Virus record (IMG/VR): IMGVR_UViG_3300034073_001576
Coordinates: 1-34,571 of that record
Reading direction: 5' to 3' (one strand)
From: a virus
Length of the DNA stretch: 34,571 nt
This document shows positions 1 through 8,568 of this stretch, piece after piece; within the stretch, counting starts at the first letter, position 1, and the number at the start of each line of letters is the position of its first letter. Position numbers and translations under genes: made by a program. The notes beneath the pieces were generated by a model, which was not told where the DNA came from, made no database searches, and was given only the letters and a program-made list of their open reading frames with translations.

Positions 1-2
1 TG

Positions 3-413
3 ACAAATGACCAGTTACGGGAAGAGAATCGGCGGCTACTTGATAGCCTGAAAATCAAAGGCAGCCGTGTTGAATTCGTGTACCGCACAAAGTGGCGCAC
101 CAAGATTGATAGTTTTGAGGTAGAGGTTGATAGGTGGCATATCGAAACCTTGCCCTGCCCAATCCAATCATTCAAACTTGACACCATGTGCATGAAATTT
201 TTCGCAACCTTGCATCCCGACCGCCCAGCGGTTGTTACCATTCAAACCGACTACGAATTAAACGTGGTAGGTTATTGGCAGCGCCCAGGCAAATGGTTCG
301 GAGGCAAGCTATGGAGTGCGATATTAGGCAAGAAAGATGCTTATGTAAAAATTTCATCGCCATGTTTTGCCGATTCTTCTGTATATTTGAACAAATTCAG
401 CAAAGCACAATGA
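3..413 (+). CDS. Hypothetical phage protein, 5' end outside window
   Basis: The reading frame is open from the first complete codon at position 3, so the gene probably starts upstream. A GTG at 78 is the only early start-like codon, but the codons before it read as a plausible charged helix (NDQLREENRRLLDSLK), which argues for a real N-terminus outside the window. The C-terminal half has a pattern I associate with small Bacteroidota phage proteins: a Tyr-rich strand, a GKWFGG turn and a KISSPCF segment. No function can be assigned. Its stop overlaps the next start (ATGA at 410-413), so the two are translationally coupled. Confidence 0.6.
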   Translation, partial: TNDQLREENRRLLDSLKIKGSRVEFVYRTKWRTKIDSFEVEVDRWHIETLPCPIQSFKLDTMCMKFFATLHPDRPAVVTIQTDYELNVVGYWQRPGKWFGGKLWSAILGKKDAYVKISSPCFADSSVYLNKFSKAQ

Positions 414-784
414 ACCCTATTTGCCCACAAGATTTAACACCAGCGAAGGTGTTATCTGCACCTACGAACTGCCAATTGTCTGCCGACCTTGAAATCGGTA
501 CTGCCAATCCAAGCACCGCTTATGACGTATTTATCGTGCATAATGGGTCGAAAAAGGTGTTAAAGTATGATATAGTAAGCAGCGTTAGTGGCATGCTGAC
601 CATTGATTTAACCACAAACCCATTATTCTTCAACAACACCACTACCTACACTTTATTCGTAGTAGCAGACGGTGATGACGTGGCGAACTTCGTGCCGATT
701 GACGGGGCATACGATGGCTTTCTTTTAACCTTTTGGCGCAGCGACACGGCAGCACCTTCAACACAAATGATTCAACCACAATAA
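410..784 (+). CDS. Small beta-rich hypothetical (structural?) protein, 124 aa
   Basis: Start chosen at the ATG overlapping the upstream stop (ATGA). The same frame is open back to an ATG at 188, but that would overlap the previous gene by over 200 bases and gives unconvincing protein. The product is rich in Thr, Val and aromatic residues in alternating patterns, with no signal peptide or membrane segment. It looks like a small Ig-like or beta-sandwich virion protein: an N-terminal Pro/Cys stretch, then YDVFIVHNG, MLTIDLTT and YTLFVVADG strands. It lies between a truncated gene and a membrane protein, upstream of the tail genes. Role unknown. Confidence 0.65.
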   Translation: MNPICPQDLTPAKVLSAPTNCQLSADLEIGTANPSTAYDVFIVHNGSKKVLKYDIVSSVSGMLTIDLTTNPLFFNNTTTYTLFVVADGDDVANFVPIDGAYDGFLLTFWRSDTAAPSTQMIQPQ

Positions 785-796
785 ACAACAACAACC

Positions 797-1093
797 ATGA
801 CAACACTTCTTTTAACTTCGCTATTCATCTTCGGCCTGTGGCTGTCTTCAGCCGAGGGCATGATATTAGATGACCTTCGCTGGCGGTTTATTTCGCAGTT
901 TCCCGAACTTGCAAAGCCAGTAATTGACTGCCCTACCTGTATGGCTTCGGTTTACGGGACAATTGCCTACTGGGGTGACGTGATTATCGCCAACCAACCT
1001 GTTGATGCGCTGACCGCAATCGGCTGGCCTATCTTCGTTTTATGCCTTGCTGGGTTGAACGGTATCATCTTAAAACTTGCCAAATGGTCGTAA
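797..1093 (+). CDS. Small membrane protein with CPTC motif, 98 aa
   Basis: Preceded by an A-rich leader (aacaacaaccATG) typical of this genome. Residues 1-20 are a hydrophobic segment, and residues about 72-95 form a second strong one (a weaker one at 50-65). Between them lies CPTCMASVYGT, a Cys-x2-Cys-x-Ser arrangement like that in several small phage membrane proteins (CxxCxSxW type). It could be holin-like or lysis-associated, but a better holin candidate exists at 19880-20302. The last 10 bases overlap the start of the next gene. Confidence 0.65.
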   Translation: MTTLLLTSLFIFGLWLSSAEGMILDDLRWRFISQFPELAKPVIDCPTCMASVYGTIAYWGDVIIANQPVDALTAIGWPIFVLCLAGLNGIILKLAKWS

Positions 1094-1737
1094 GCAGATT
1101 AACGAAGTGGCTTGTTAAACACTACCCCGATGCGGTGTTGGTGGCCTTGAAACCTGATGCCAAGAACTGGAAAGCTGGCTGCGAATTCATGGTTGACATA
1201 GACGGCCACAAATACTACAAGTTTCGGGATAGCGGCGATGTGCCGTTGGTCCGGTACAAAGAAATTCAGGCTGTCTTAATTCAGTTGGATAATCGGCTTA
1301 CATCCGATGAACTGACCAGTATTTTGGCAATTGCCCGTGAAAGCGTGGTGGCTGCCATTGAAGGGCAAAGCCGAAAGGATAGGGGTAAAGGACTTCAACA
1401 ATGCTTATGGGCAATTCAAGAAGCCGAAAGTAGGCACAAAGAACTGGGGTTGCATACTGACCTGATTGTTGAACTGGCAGCGTTAAACCTAATACGTGAC
1501 GATGAAAACCCGTTTGAAATTAACGAAACGATTCAGGCTGAAAAGTTGCGTTTGTTTAAGCGTGAGTTTGTCAACCACGATTTTTTTTTGTCCGCTGGCA
1601 TGAACGAATTCTTACCCAATGTCGAGCAACTGGCCGACGTATGGCAGCGGCTATGGCAAGCCAGCGACCAGTTTCAAAACAAAAAGAAGGACATCTTAAA
1701 GTCGATTCTTGGAGAGATAAGGTCTTCAATTGGTTGA
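1084..1737 (+). CDS. Putative tail assembly chaperone (G-like), 217 aa
   Basis: Start placed at ATG 1084, which overlaps the membrane-protein gene by 10 bases; an in-frame ATG at 1042 would overlap it much more. The protein is mostly charged and helical (for example LTSDELTSILAIARESVVAAIE) with no membrane segment. The main evidence for function is position: it lies directly upstream of the tape measure gene, and an overlapping -1 frame runs from its 3' end to the tape measure start. That is the classical arrangement of tail chaperone genes G and GT in siphoviruses. No family motif was recognised, so the assignment is by synteny. Confidence 0.6.
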   Translation: MVVSRLTKWLVKHYPDAVLVALKPDAKNWKAGCEFMVDIDGHKYYKFRDSGDVPLVRYKEIQAVLIQLDNRLTSDELTSILAIARESVVAAIEGQSRKDRGKGLQQCLWAIQEAESRHKELGLHTDLIVELAALNLIRDDENPFEINETIQAEKLRLFKREFVNHDFFLSAGMNEFLPNVEQLADVWQRLWQASDQFQNKKKDILKSILGEIRSSIG

Positions 1738-1940
1738 GTCATTTCGATGCCGATTGCTTATTTTTGTGTAATGGAGAGCATTCGCAGTTCGTTGATTTGA
1801 TGGCCACAGGCACGATTAACGACTTTGTACGACTCCTAAAACTTAAAACAAAAGAAGCCGATGGCAATCGACAAAATAGTGCTGGAGTTTCAAGCGGAAA
1901 CCACAAAGCTCAAAAAGGAATTAGACGACCTAAAAAGTAG
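1641..1940 (+). CDS. Minus-1-frame extension of the chaperone (T-like), overlaps tape measure start
   Basis: Open in the -1 frame relative to the 1084-1737 gene from 1560 to the stop at 1938-1940. After about 1686 it reads as convincing protein (VFNWLSHFDADCLFLCNG, FVDLMATGTINDFVRLLKLK), whereas before 1680 the zero frame looks more protein-like. The likely product is therefore a fusion made by a -1 shift near 1680-1686 rather than an independent gene starting at ATG 1641. The 3' end overlaps the tape measure start by 80 bases. Independent translation from ATG 1641 or 1653 cannot be excluded. Confidence 0.5.
   Translation: MAAAMASQRPVSKQKEGHLKVDSWRDKVFNWLSHFDADCLFLCNGEHSQFVDLMATGTINDFVRLLKLKTKEADGNRQNSAGVSSGNHKAQKGIRRPKK
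1680..1686 (+). promoter_or_regulatory. Candidate -1 slippery site C AAA AAG
   Basis: In the zero frame the codons are AAC AAA AAG AAG. The heptamer C AAA AAG allows perfect A-site re-pairing (AAG to AAA); P-site re-pairing has one mismatch, so it is a near-canonical site. Decoding then continues GAA GGA CAT into the -1 frame ending at 1940. A nine-T run at 1581-1589 (codons GAT TTT TTT TTG) is a canonical alternative, but the intervening -1 frame looks non-protein. Confidence 0.4.
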
Positions 1941-4533
1941 GTTAGGCAATGTCGAAACAAAGGCGCAGCAAGGGGGTAAGAATCTAACAAAGTCATTTGA
2001 CAGTGCCAATACTGGCGTTAATAAACTATCTGCCAATCTTAAAAACTTAGTAGGTGCGCTTGGCCTTGCGTTTGGTGCGCAAGAGGTTATTAAGTTTACC
2101 AAGCAGACCATTGATGCGGCATCCGACCTTAACGAAACCGTAAGCAAAAGTCAGCAGATATTCGGCACAGCAAGCAAATCGGTTGAGCAGTTTGCCAGCA
2201 ATTCTGCCAAGCAGTTCGGCATGAGCAAGAAAACCGCCATTGATGCTGCGGCTTCGTTTGGCGCATTTGGTAAGGCCGCTGGATTGACTGGGGAGGATTT
2301 GGGAACATTCAGCACCGACCTTGTGGCATTGTCTGCCGACCTTGCATCGTTTGGCAATACAACACCAGAAGAAGCAGCATTGGCATTGGGAGCAGCTTTG
2401 AGGGGTGAGGCGGAGCCTATTCGCAAGTTTGGTGTTTTGCTTGACGAAGCCACATTGAAACAAGAGGCTTTAGCTATGGGTATTATCACCAATACCAAAA
2501 GCGCATTAACACCACAGCAAAAAGTATTAGCGGCCAATGCTGCTATCTTAAAACAAACGGCAGATGCCCAAGGTGATTTCGCAAGGACTTCGGATGGTGC
2601 TGCCAACCAACAGCGCATTATGTCTGCAACGCTTGAAGATGTTCAGGCAAAACTTGGTGAGAAACTTTTGCCAGCGTTTCAGCAAGGCATTCAAACCTTA
2701 AACGAATTCGTTGCCAATGCGGATTGGGATAGTATTTTTGGCGGCCTTGAAGAAGTTATTAATGATGTTGCCGAGCCTTGGGGGGAGTTCTTTGATGCTA
2801 TTGGTGATGTATATCGTGCATTAACTGCTGGCCTAAGCACAGGAGAAAAGACCGCTGGCATTTTCGATGCAATTAAGGTTAGCGTAAATCTTGGGTTGAT
2901 ACCGATTAAACTGCTTTCTAAATGGCTTCGGTTGGTTGTTGACAATGGCATTATCCCATTAATAAACGCTGGGAAAAATGTAATTAGTTGGTTCAATGAA
3001 GTTCGTGAAAGTGGGGGTTTTGTTGGTGCTGTATTTAACGGCATCGCATCTGCCGCCGGTTCTGTTGTAGATAAGTTGGTAGGTGTTGCTGAGTTTATTG
3101 GTTTGGTAGATACCGCAGAAGAAAAGGCTGCAAAGAACAAGGCAAAGGCTGAAAAAGCAAAGCAGAAAGCTGCAGAAGAAACTGCTAAGTTTGAAGAGGC
3201 AAAGAACAAAGAAAAGGCCGCTGCCAATACTGCTGCCATTGAAAAAGAAAAGGCCGATGCTGCCGCTTCTGCTGCTGCCGCCAAAGAACGTGCCAAGAAG
3301 ATTCTTGAAATCAATGCCCAGTTCAACAAAGAAATGATGTCGCTGGCCGATGAACTTACTTTGATGATGATTGCTGATGAAGATGAAAGGGGGCGCAAAC
3401 AACTTGAAATCCAAAAGCAAAACGACCTTGCTTCTGTTGAGGCGGCAGAGTTCAGCGCAGAACAGAAGGGGCAACTAAAGGCCAAGATTGAGGATAAGTA
3501 CAACCAGTTAGAACTAACAAGGCAGCAAGCGCAGAACGAAAAGTTAAAAAAGGCCGAAGAGGACTATCAGCGTTTTCTTGAAGAACAAGGGCTGCAGTCA
3601 GAAGAGGCGGCAAAGGCGGCAGAAGACCGCAAGTATTCGGCCTACCTTGAATTGTGGCAGATGCGCCAAGAGAATGAACTGCTTGGCATTGAAAACGAAA
3701 GGGAGCGCAAGCTGCGTGAACTTGAAATTTTTGAACAAAACGAGATTGCCAAGGTTGAAGCTTCGGAGTTCGCTGCCGAAATGATTGCTGAGATTCAAAA
3801 GAAATATGCGGCCAAAAGGGTTGAAATTGAAAAGCAAACGCAGCAACAAACAAACATAGCGGCTGCTGATGGCATTTCTCAGCTTTCAAGTGGATTCGGC
3901 CAAATGGTTGGGGCATTTGCGCAGATAAGCGGTGAGAGTGCAGAATATACCAAAGCATTGGCTGTTATTGGTGTTCAAATACAACTTGCATCTTCGCTTG
4001 CTGCCGCTATTGCTGGGGCTACTGCCGCTGCTGCTGCAACTGGGCCAGGCGCACCGTTTGCATTGGCTGGCTATATTGCCGCAATGGTTGGGGCGGTTGT
4101 GAGTGCATTCGCACAAACAACACAATTGCTATCTGCCGAAGTTCCAAAGCCGGGGTTCTATGACGGCACACCTTACCTTCAAAGGGGAGGTAACCCAAAG
4201 GGGAAGGACACCATCCCAGTAATGGCACACGAAGGTGAGGCAATTATCCCAACACGAAACAATTTGCAATATCCGGGTCTTGCAAAATCGTGGATTGACG
4301 GCAACCTTGACGGCTATATCAATAACAACTTTGTGCGGCCAGCATTGATTGAGCAACAGCGGCAGGCAGAAGAAGATTTTGCCGACCGCTTGGCGAGTTC
4401 AATGGCATTGCAGATGTCAAGTAACTTCGATGACTACCGATTGCATCGTGATTTAAAAGAACAAACTGCCGTTCTTAGATTCGGCTTTGAAACCATGAAA
4501 ATTAACCGCAAAAAAATAAGAGGTGGAAGGTAA
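1861..4533 (+). CDS. Tail tape measure protein, 890 aa
   Basis: The tape measure sets tail length and is packed inside the tail tube. The N-terminal part is a charged coiled coil, followed from about residue 84 by a typical tape-measure core (ASDLNETVSKSQQIFG, the FGAFGKAAGL region, ALGAALRGEAEPIRKFGV). Residues about 418-665 are long Ala/Lys/Glu coiled coils. Residues about 698-757 are strongly hydrophobic, with an Ala/Gly stretch suited to membrane insertion. A C-terminal GKDTIPVMAHEGEAIIP motif near residue 780 is the hallmark GxDTVPAxLxPGEfvv box. Long minus-strand frames in this gene are codon-bias shadows. It overlaps the next gene by 11 bases. Confidence 0.93.
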   Translation: MAIDKIVLEFQAETTKLKKELDDLKSRLGNVETKAQQGGKNLTKSFDSANTGVNKLSANLKNLVGALGLAFGAQEVIKFTKQTIDAASDLNETVSKSQQIFGTASKSVEQFASNSAKQFGMSKKTAIDAAASFGAFGKAAGLTGEDLGTFSTDLVALSADLASFGNTTPEEAALALGAALRGEAEPIRKFGVLLDEATLKQEALAMGIITNTKSALTPQQKVLAANAAILKQTADAQGDFARTSDGAANQQRIMSATLEDVQAKLGEKLLPAFQQGIQTLNEFVANADWDSIFGGLEEVINDVAEPWGEFFDAIGDVYRALTAGLSTGEKTAGIFDAIKVSVNLGLIPIKLLSKWLRLVVDNGIIPLINAGKNVISWFNEVRESGGFVGAVFNGIASAAGSVVDKLVGVAEFIGLVDTAEEKAAKNKAKAEKAKQKAAEETAKFEEAKNKEKAAANTAAIEKEKADAAASAAAAKERAKKILEINAQFNKEMMSLADELTLMMIADEDERGRKQLEIQKQNDLASVEAAEFSAEQKGQLKAKIEDKYNQLELTRQQAQNEKLKKAEEDYQRFLEEQGLQSEEAAKAAEDRKYSAYLELWQMRQENELLGIENERERKLRELEIFEQNEIAKVEASEFAAEMIAEIQKKYAAKRVEIEKQTQQQTNIAAADGISQLSSGFGQMVGAFAQISGESAEYTKALAVIGVQIQLASSLAAAIAGATAAAAATGPGAPFALAGYIAAMVGAVVSAFAQTTQLLSAEVPKPGFYDGTPYLQRGGNPKGKDTIPVMAHEGEAIIPTRNNLQYPGLAKSWIDGNLDGYINNNFVRPALIEQQRQAEEDFADRLASSMALQMSSNFDDYRLHRDLKEQTAVLRFGFETMKINRKKIRGGR

Positions 4534-6802
4534 CACGGCAATAGTAACGCTTAACAGCATCAACGTAACTGGCGATGCTATTGGTGTTGAAGACATCAAA
4601 GAACGCATTTACTGGGATGAAGAAGCCCGTGGGCTATTGTTCGACTTTGAGGGTGAAATAACCTTTACTGGGGACACCTACCGATTTTTGCAGCAGCGGT
4701 TTCGGGATGACTACGATACCCCTGTGCCATTGAACATCGTGGCTTACAACCCACATTCAGGCGCATTTGAAGCGGTTGTAAACGGGTTAATATTTACCAG
4801 CGATTGCGAGTTTAACCTATACGAAAAGACCGTATCGTGCCAAATCGTTGATAGGGGATTCTTTGCCAAGATCCGCAATAACGTAAACATTGGATTCAGC
4901 CTTGGCGCACCTGATAGCAAGTTGGGCGAAGACATCAGTTCTGCGGTTGCCATTACCGATGTTCAAGAAATAAGATTTATGAATCTGCCTGTGCCAATAA
5001 CGATACCGGGGTTTGGCCGCAAGTCAATGACAGCTTACGATGCCTTAAACTACCTTGTCGCTGCGATGAGTGACGGGCAGATTGGCTTTGTATCGAATTA
5101 TCTAACCCCTGTTGTTGGACAAGAAACGGCCCATATTTTAAGCGGTAGGCAGTTGAGGGGTGATGCTATTGATATCGGCCCTGTAGTTTCGTGGAATGAG
5201 TTGTTTGGGGACTTGTCCAAACTATACAACTTGGCCTTTGCCGTTGAAGAATACAACGTAGGCCAATGGCGAATTCGGGTTGAGCCTATTGATTACTTTC
5301 GGCAGTCGCAAAGCATTAACCTATTCGATGTGGATGCTGGGGTAACGGAGAGCATAGACACTTCGATGCTGTATGCTTCGGCCATTGTTGGCAGTTCGGA
5401 AACGAGGGAGGACTTTGATACACCGAGTTCTGTTCAAGCGGCGGCATTGGTAATGACCAACTGGAATTGGATTCCCAAAACACCGTTTATTTTTCAATGG
5501 CAAGAGGACTATTATTTTCAGTACAATTCAAACGTAGATAGCGAATGGGATTTGCGGTGTAGTGTTTTGATTACACACACCAACCTTATCTATTACGTGA
5601 TGTGCATGCGGTTTTTAAACACCCCCGGCAATCCCGATTTTGATGATAGCTACGATGAAGATGCTTTTTTGATTTCGTGCTTTTACAAGAACGCACCGGG
5701 CAATGTAAGCACACCAGTACTTAGTTCTGTTGGCACACCGCCGATATTCAATGTATTCAACAACAGCATCAGCAACTACAATGTAATGATTAGGAATGCG
5801 GATGGAGTGCCGGGTAATGCCGCCAGCCAATATGCAAGTTTTGGCCAGCAGTATTTCGATGCGTACTATGTGCCTGAATTTATAAACATCCCATACTCAA
5901 AATTATTAGCAAGGGATGAAATAAATCAATCGCCGGGGCCACCCAAAAGGATGTATCTTATATACAATTATTTTAGCGGTTCGCCTATTGGTGATTGGGC
6001 TTCAAATTTAACGCTTGCTGGCCCTGTGTTTGATGATTTGGTAGCACCAAACAATCTAAACTACTTGGCAATTACTGGGGAGTTTACCGATATAACTGTT
6101 AAGGGTAGCGACCCCAGCACAGGGTACAACATAAGCAATTCAACATGGGTTTGTCAAGTGCCAGCATTGTATTCTTTTAGAATTAAGGGGTCTATTTTCA
6201 TCAACTGGCTTTCAAATCTTGGATTTAGTTCATACACTACTTTTGAATTTATTATTGCGCAATGGGATTCATCTTTAATCGGGGTTAAAACGATAAAGAA
6301 AACAAGCCCGTTCTTTCGATTTAGCCAAACATCTGATGAAAGATATAGGGATTTTGATTTGTTTTTTGGCATGTTTAACGCAGATGCTGGCGATATATTT
6401 CAAATTCAATTGATTGCAACCGAGCCAACTGCGAACCAATATTTTCAAGTTTACCTAAGCGATGACACATTTTGGTCAATTGCGGGTAATTCATTAGAGG
6501 GCGAAGGTGGCACAATCTTGACTGCCGAAAAGGGCGGTTCATTTATGCTTACAAACCAATTGAAAGCGAATATCGATGCCGATTTGTGGAAGACAATTAA
6601 GGCTAACCCCTACCAAAAACTACTTTACCAAGTTACCGATGACGGTGAAAGCAGGTCAATGAACCTTTACGATTTTAACCGCAACATCATTTCGGGGGTT
6701 ACTGAGGGCGAAACAAGGGGCAGGTTGGCAGCACCTGAGCAGCCTGATGTTGACCCCGGCAACCCAATTACACCCGAACCTGAAGAAGGTGATGGCGGTT
6801 AA
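4523..6802 (+). CDS. Large tail/baseplate hub-like protein, 759 aa
   Basis: The only usable start is GTG 4523, inside the last codons of the tape measure gene; no in-frame ATG lies nearby. The sequence begins with beta-rich segments (ERIYWDEEARGLLFDFEGE, FLQQRFRDDYDTPVPLNIV) and a CQIVDRGFFAKI element. A middle part with an Asn/Tyr/Phe-rich beta pattern follows, and the acidic C-terminus is rich in Pro and Glu. The size, beta-rich composition and place right after the tape measure fit a distal tail, baseplate hub or tail-tip protein. No enzymatic motif was recognised. Confidence 0.65.
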   Translation: MEGNTAIVTLNSINVTGDAIGVEDIKERIYWDEEARGLLFDFEGEITFTGDTYRFLQQRFRDDYDTPVPLNIVAYNPHSGAFEAVVNGLIFTSDCEFNLYEKTVSCQIVDRGFFAKIRNNVNIGFSLGAPDSKLGEDISSAVAITDVQEIRFMNLPVPITIPGFGRKSMTAYDALNYLVAAMSDGQIGFVSNYLTPVVGQETAHILSGRQLRGDAIDIGPVVSWNELFGDLSKLYNLAFAVEEYNVGQWRIRVEPIDYFRQSQSINLFDVDAGVTESIDTSMLYASAIVGSSETREDFDTPSSVQAAALVMTNWNWIPKTPFIFQWQEDYYFQYNSNVDSEWDLRCSVLITHTNLIYYVMCMRFLNTPGNPDFDDSYDEDAFLISCFYKNAPGNVSTPVLSSVGTPPIFNVFNNSISNYNVMIRNADGVPGNAASQYASFGQQYFDAYYVPEFINIPYSKLLARDEINQSPGPPKRMYLIYNYFSGSPIGDWASNLTLAGPVFDDLVAPNNLNYLAITGEFTDITVKGSDPSTGYNISNSTWVCQVPALYSFRIKGSIFINWLSNLGFSSYTTFEFIIAQWDSSLIGVKTIKKTSPFFRFSQTSDERYRDFDLFFGMFNADAGDIFQIQLIATEPTANQYFQVYLSDDTFWSIAGNSLEGEGGTILTAEKGGSFMLTNQLKANIDADLWKTIKANPYQKLLYQVTDDGESRSMNLYDFNRNIISGVTEGETRGRLAAPEQPDVDPGNPITPEPEEGDGG

Positions 6803-6807
6803 TTTAA

Positions 6808-6815
6808 TACCTTTG
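6808..6815 (+). promoter_or_regulatory. Bacteroidota -7 promoter element TACCTTTG
   Basis: An exact TAnnTTTG match in the 17-base gap before the ATG at 6820. Only four bases separate it from the start codon, so a transcript from here would be almost leaderless. No TTTG -33 element is seen at the expected spacing. Confidence 0.4.
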
Positions 6816-6819
6816 TGTT

Positions 6820-8568
6820 ATGCCGATACGTACACCCCAACCAATACCATATAGCAGCCCAATCTTCTACGGAGATGGCGAGCTTTCATATAACGAACAA
6901 ATAGACCAGCTATGCGATTTCTTTGGTTCGCCAATGTGCCTACCTTGGGAAGAAGGCGAACCATTTTGCTTTCAATTTCAAGCTGGCGAAACAGGCAGCA
7001 ACCTGATTGTTTGTGAGCCGTTTGATACGGGCACGGCAACGGGCGGCAGCGCAAGTACATTGGTTGATTCAGGTGCAAGTTTCGTTTCGGGCGGTGTAAC
7101 GCAATATCAATTGGTGCGAAACACCACAACTGGAGATACCTTTGCCGTTGCGACAGGTGGTGTTGCAGCTACTACCTTGACCTTAGTTGGCACACCAACT
7201 GTGCCAAGTGCATTTACTGCTGGCCAAGGCTACGCTATCTACAACATTTGGCTGACCGCTGTTTCAATTACTGAGATTGATAGCGTATCTATTAATGATG
7301 ACCACAGCATTTGCTTTGACAATTTTGACGGCAGCATTCAATTTGATTTCCCAGTAGGGACAATTACAAATTGGTACAGGGCCACTTTCAACATTTGCAG
7401 TTATTCGCAAGGTGCGGCCTTTTTTCAGGCAGCCCAAGGTGCAACCAATTACACCTTGCCGATTGAATCGCCCGGTACATTCGATTGGTGGTTTGGTGAG
7501 CCCTTAAACATTCAGCGTATTGAATTTGTAACCACAAGGCCGTTCACGGGTTGTATTTGTTTATGCGATAGTGAGGCTTATTTGATGAGAGATAGTTACG
7601 GGTATAGCATTAATGGTGGGGCGTGGACTGAATTTACCTATACAGGATCAGCACGAAACAGGGGCATCATCGAAAAGTGCATTGAACTGCCTGCTGGCTG
7701 CGACAATACGGTTTGCCTGTCGGACAATTACGAATGCGCAGTTTACCAAAAGATTGGGGAGGTCGGCAACTGGAACACCGACATAGCCGCTGGCATTTCA
7801 CTTGACGGCAGCAACGTATGTTTTGACGGCAGCATGCAAGGGGATTTCGCCTATGCCGAAGAAATTGGCTGCGACATCGATGAAATTGTCACCAACGTGC
7901 AATTTGAACTGACCATATCTGGGCACGTAAACGGCAATGTGCAGGTGTGCATTCAAAACACCGACCTATCAAGCGAGGTCTGTTCAAACCCACATGGCAG
8001 CGATGGGGTGCATATCTTTACGGTGTCAAACTTCGGGATGAACGCTGGGCCCAAGCGAATAATTATCAAAGCCCATAACAACAACGTAACCTTATGCGCT
8101 ACCTTGCGGTACAAGATACAGGATTTTCAGCCTGATGTTTTTGCGTGCAGCGAATGCTACCACGTGAAGCCAATCAACTGCGAAATGAAATTGGAGTGGG
8201 ATAACGATACAAACGCATTCGGCCACGTTTACACTACGGGTTACACCAACACGATGTACCTTGACGGCAGATTGCTGAACGGCAAAATCACCAGCATAGC
8301 GCACGAAGAACGCAAGGGGGTAGATTCTTACCAGCGGTCGTTCTTCAGCAACGGCAGAAAGGTAGAAGAACTTGCTATTGATGCTGTTTGGCCTGCGGTT
8401 CACCAATCGGTAGCGGTTGGGTTGATGCACCGCAATTTCTACATCAACGGGGTGCAGTATGTGAAGATTGGCGAATACGAACCTGACTATTCAGACGATG
8501 CCGAAATCGCACCTTGCACTGTTGAGGTGGCTAAACGTGACCAACGCTTTATCGTGAATCCGTTATAA
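6820..8568 (+). CDS. Cysteine-rich virion/tail protein with beta insertion, 582 aa
   Basis: The N-terminus (about residues 1-65) has several Cys and aromatic residues. Residues about 68-140 form a separate domain (ASTLVDSGASFVSGGV, RNTTTGDTFAVATGG, TAGQGYAIYN) of a kind I have seen repeatedly in phage structural proteins. Two jelly-roll-like halves follow, each with an ICFDNFDGS or VCFDGSMQG segment; the second contains VHIFTVSNFG. These look like carbohydrate-binding folds, so a receptor-binding or distal tail role is reasonable but unproven. The C-terminus (about 490-582) contains QRSFFSNGRKVEELAID. The stop shares one base with the next start (TAATG). Confidence 0.6.
   Translation: MPIRTPQPIPYSSPIFYGDGELSYNEQIDQLCDFFGSPMCLPWEEGEPFCFQFQAGETGSNLIVCEPFDTGTATGGSASTLVDSGASFVSGGVTQYQLVRNTTTGDTFAVATGGVAATTLTLVGTPTVPSAFTAGQGYAIYNIWLTAVSITEIDSVSINDDHSICFDNFDGSIQFDFPVGTITNWYRATFNICSYSQGAAFFQAAQGATNYTLPIESPGTFDWWFGEPLNIQRIEFVTTRPFTGCICLCDSEAYLMRDSYGYSINGGAWTEFTYTGSARNRGIIEKCIELPAGCDNTVCLSDNYECAVYQKIGEVGNWNTDIAAGISLDGSNVCFDGSMQGDFAYAEEIGCDIDEIVTNVQFELTISGHVNGNVQVCIQNTDLSSEVCSNPHGSDGVHIFTVSNFGMNAGPKRIIIKAHNNNVTLCATLRYKIQDFQPDVFACSECYHVKPINCEMKLEWDNDTNAFGHVYTTGYTNTMYLDGRLLNGKITSIAHEERKGVDSYQRSFFSNGRKVEELAIDAVWPAVHQSVAVGLMHRNFYINGVQYVKIGEYEPDYSDDAEIAPCTVEVAKRDQRFIVNPL

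Noticed and set aside
188-409. Longer N-terminus for the 410 gene
   Set aside because: Would overlap the previous gene by 220 bases, and the extra protein is Arg/Cys-rich shadow; the ATGA junction start is better.
1042-1083. Earlier ATG for the chaperone gene
   Set aside because: Deep overlap with the membrane-protein gene, and implausible peptide.
2047-3958. Long minus-strand frames across the tape measure gene
   Set aside because: They mirror the Ala/Lys/Glu-rich codon usage of the real gene and give Ser/Leu/Cys-rich nonsense protein without any motif.
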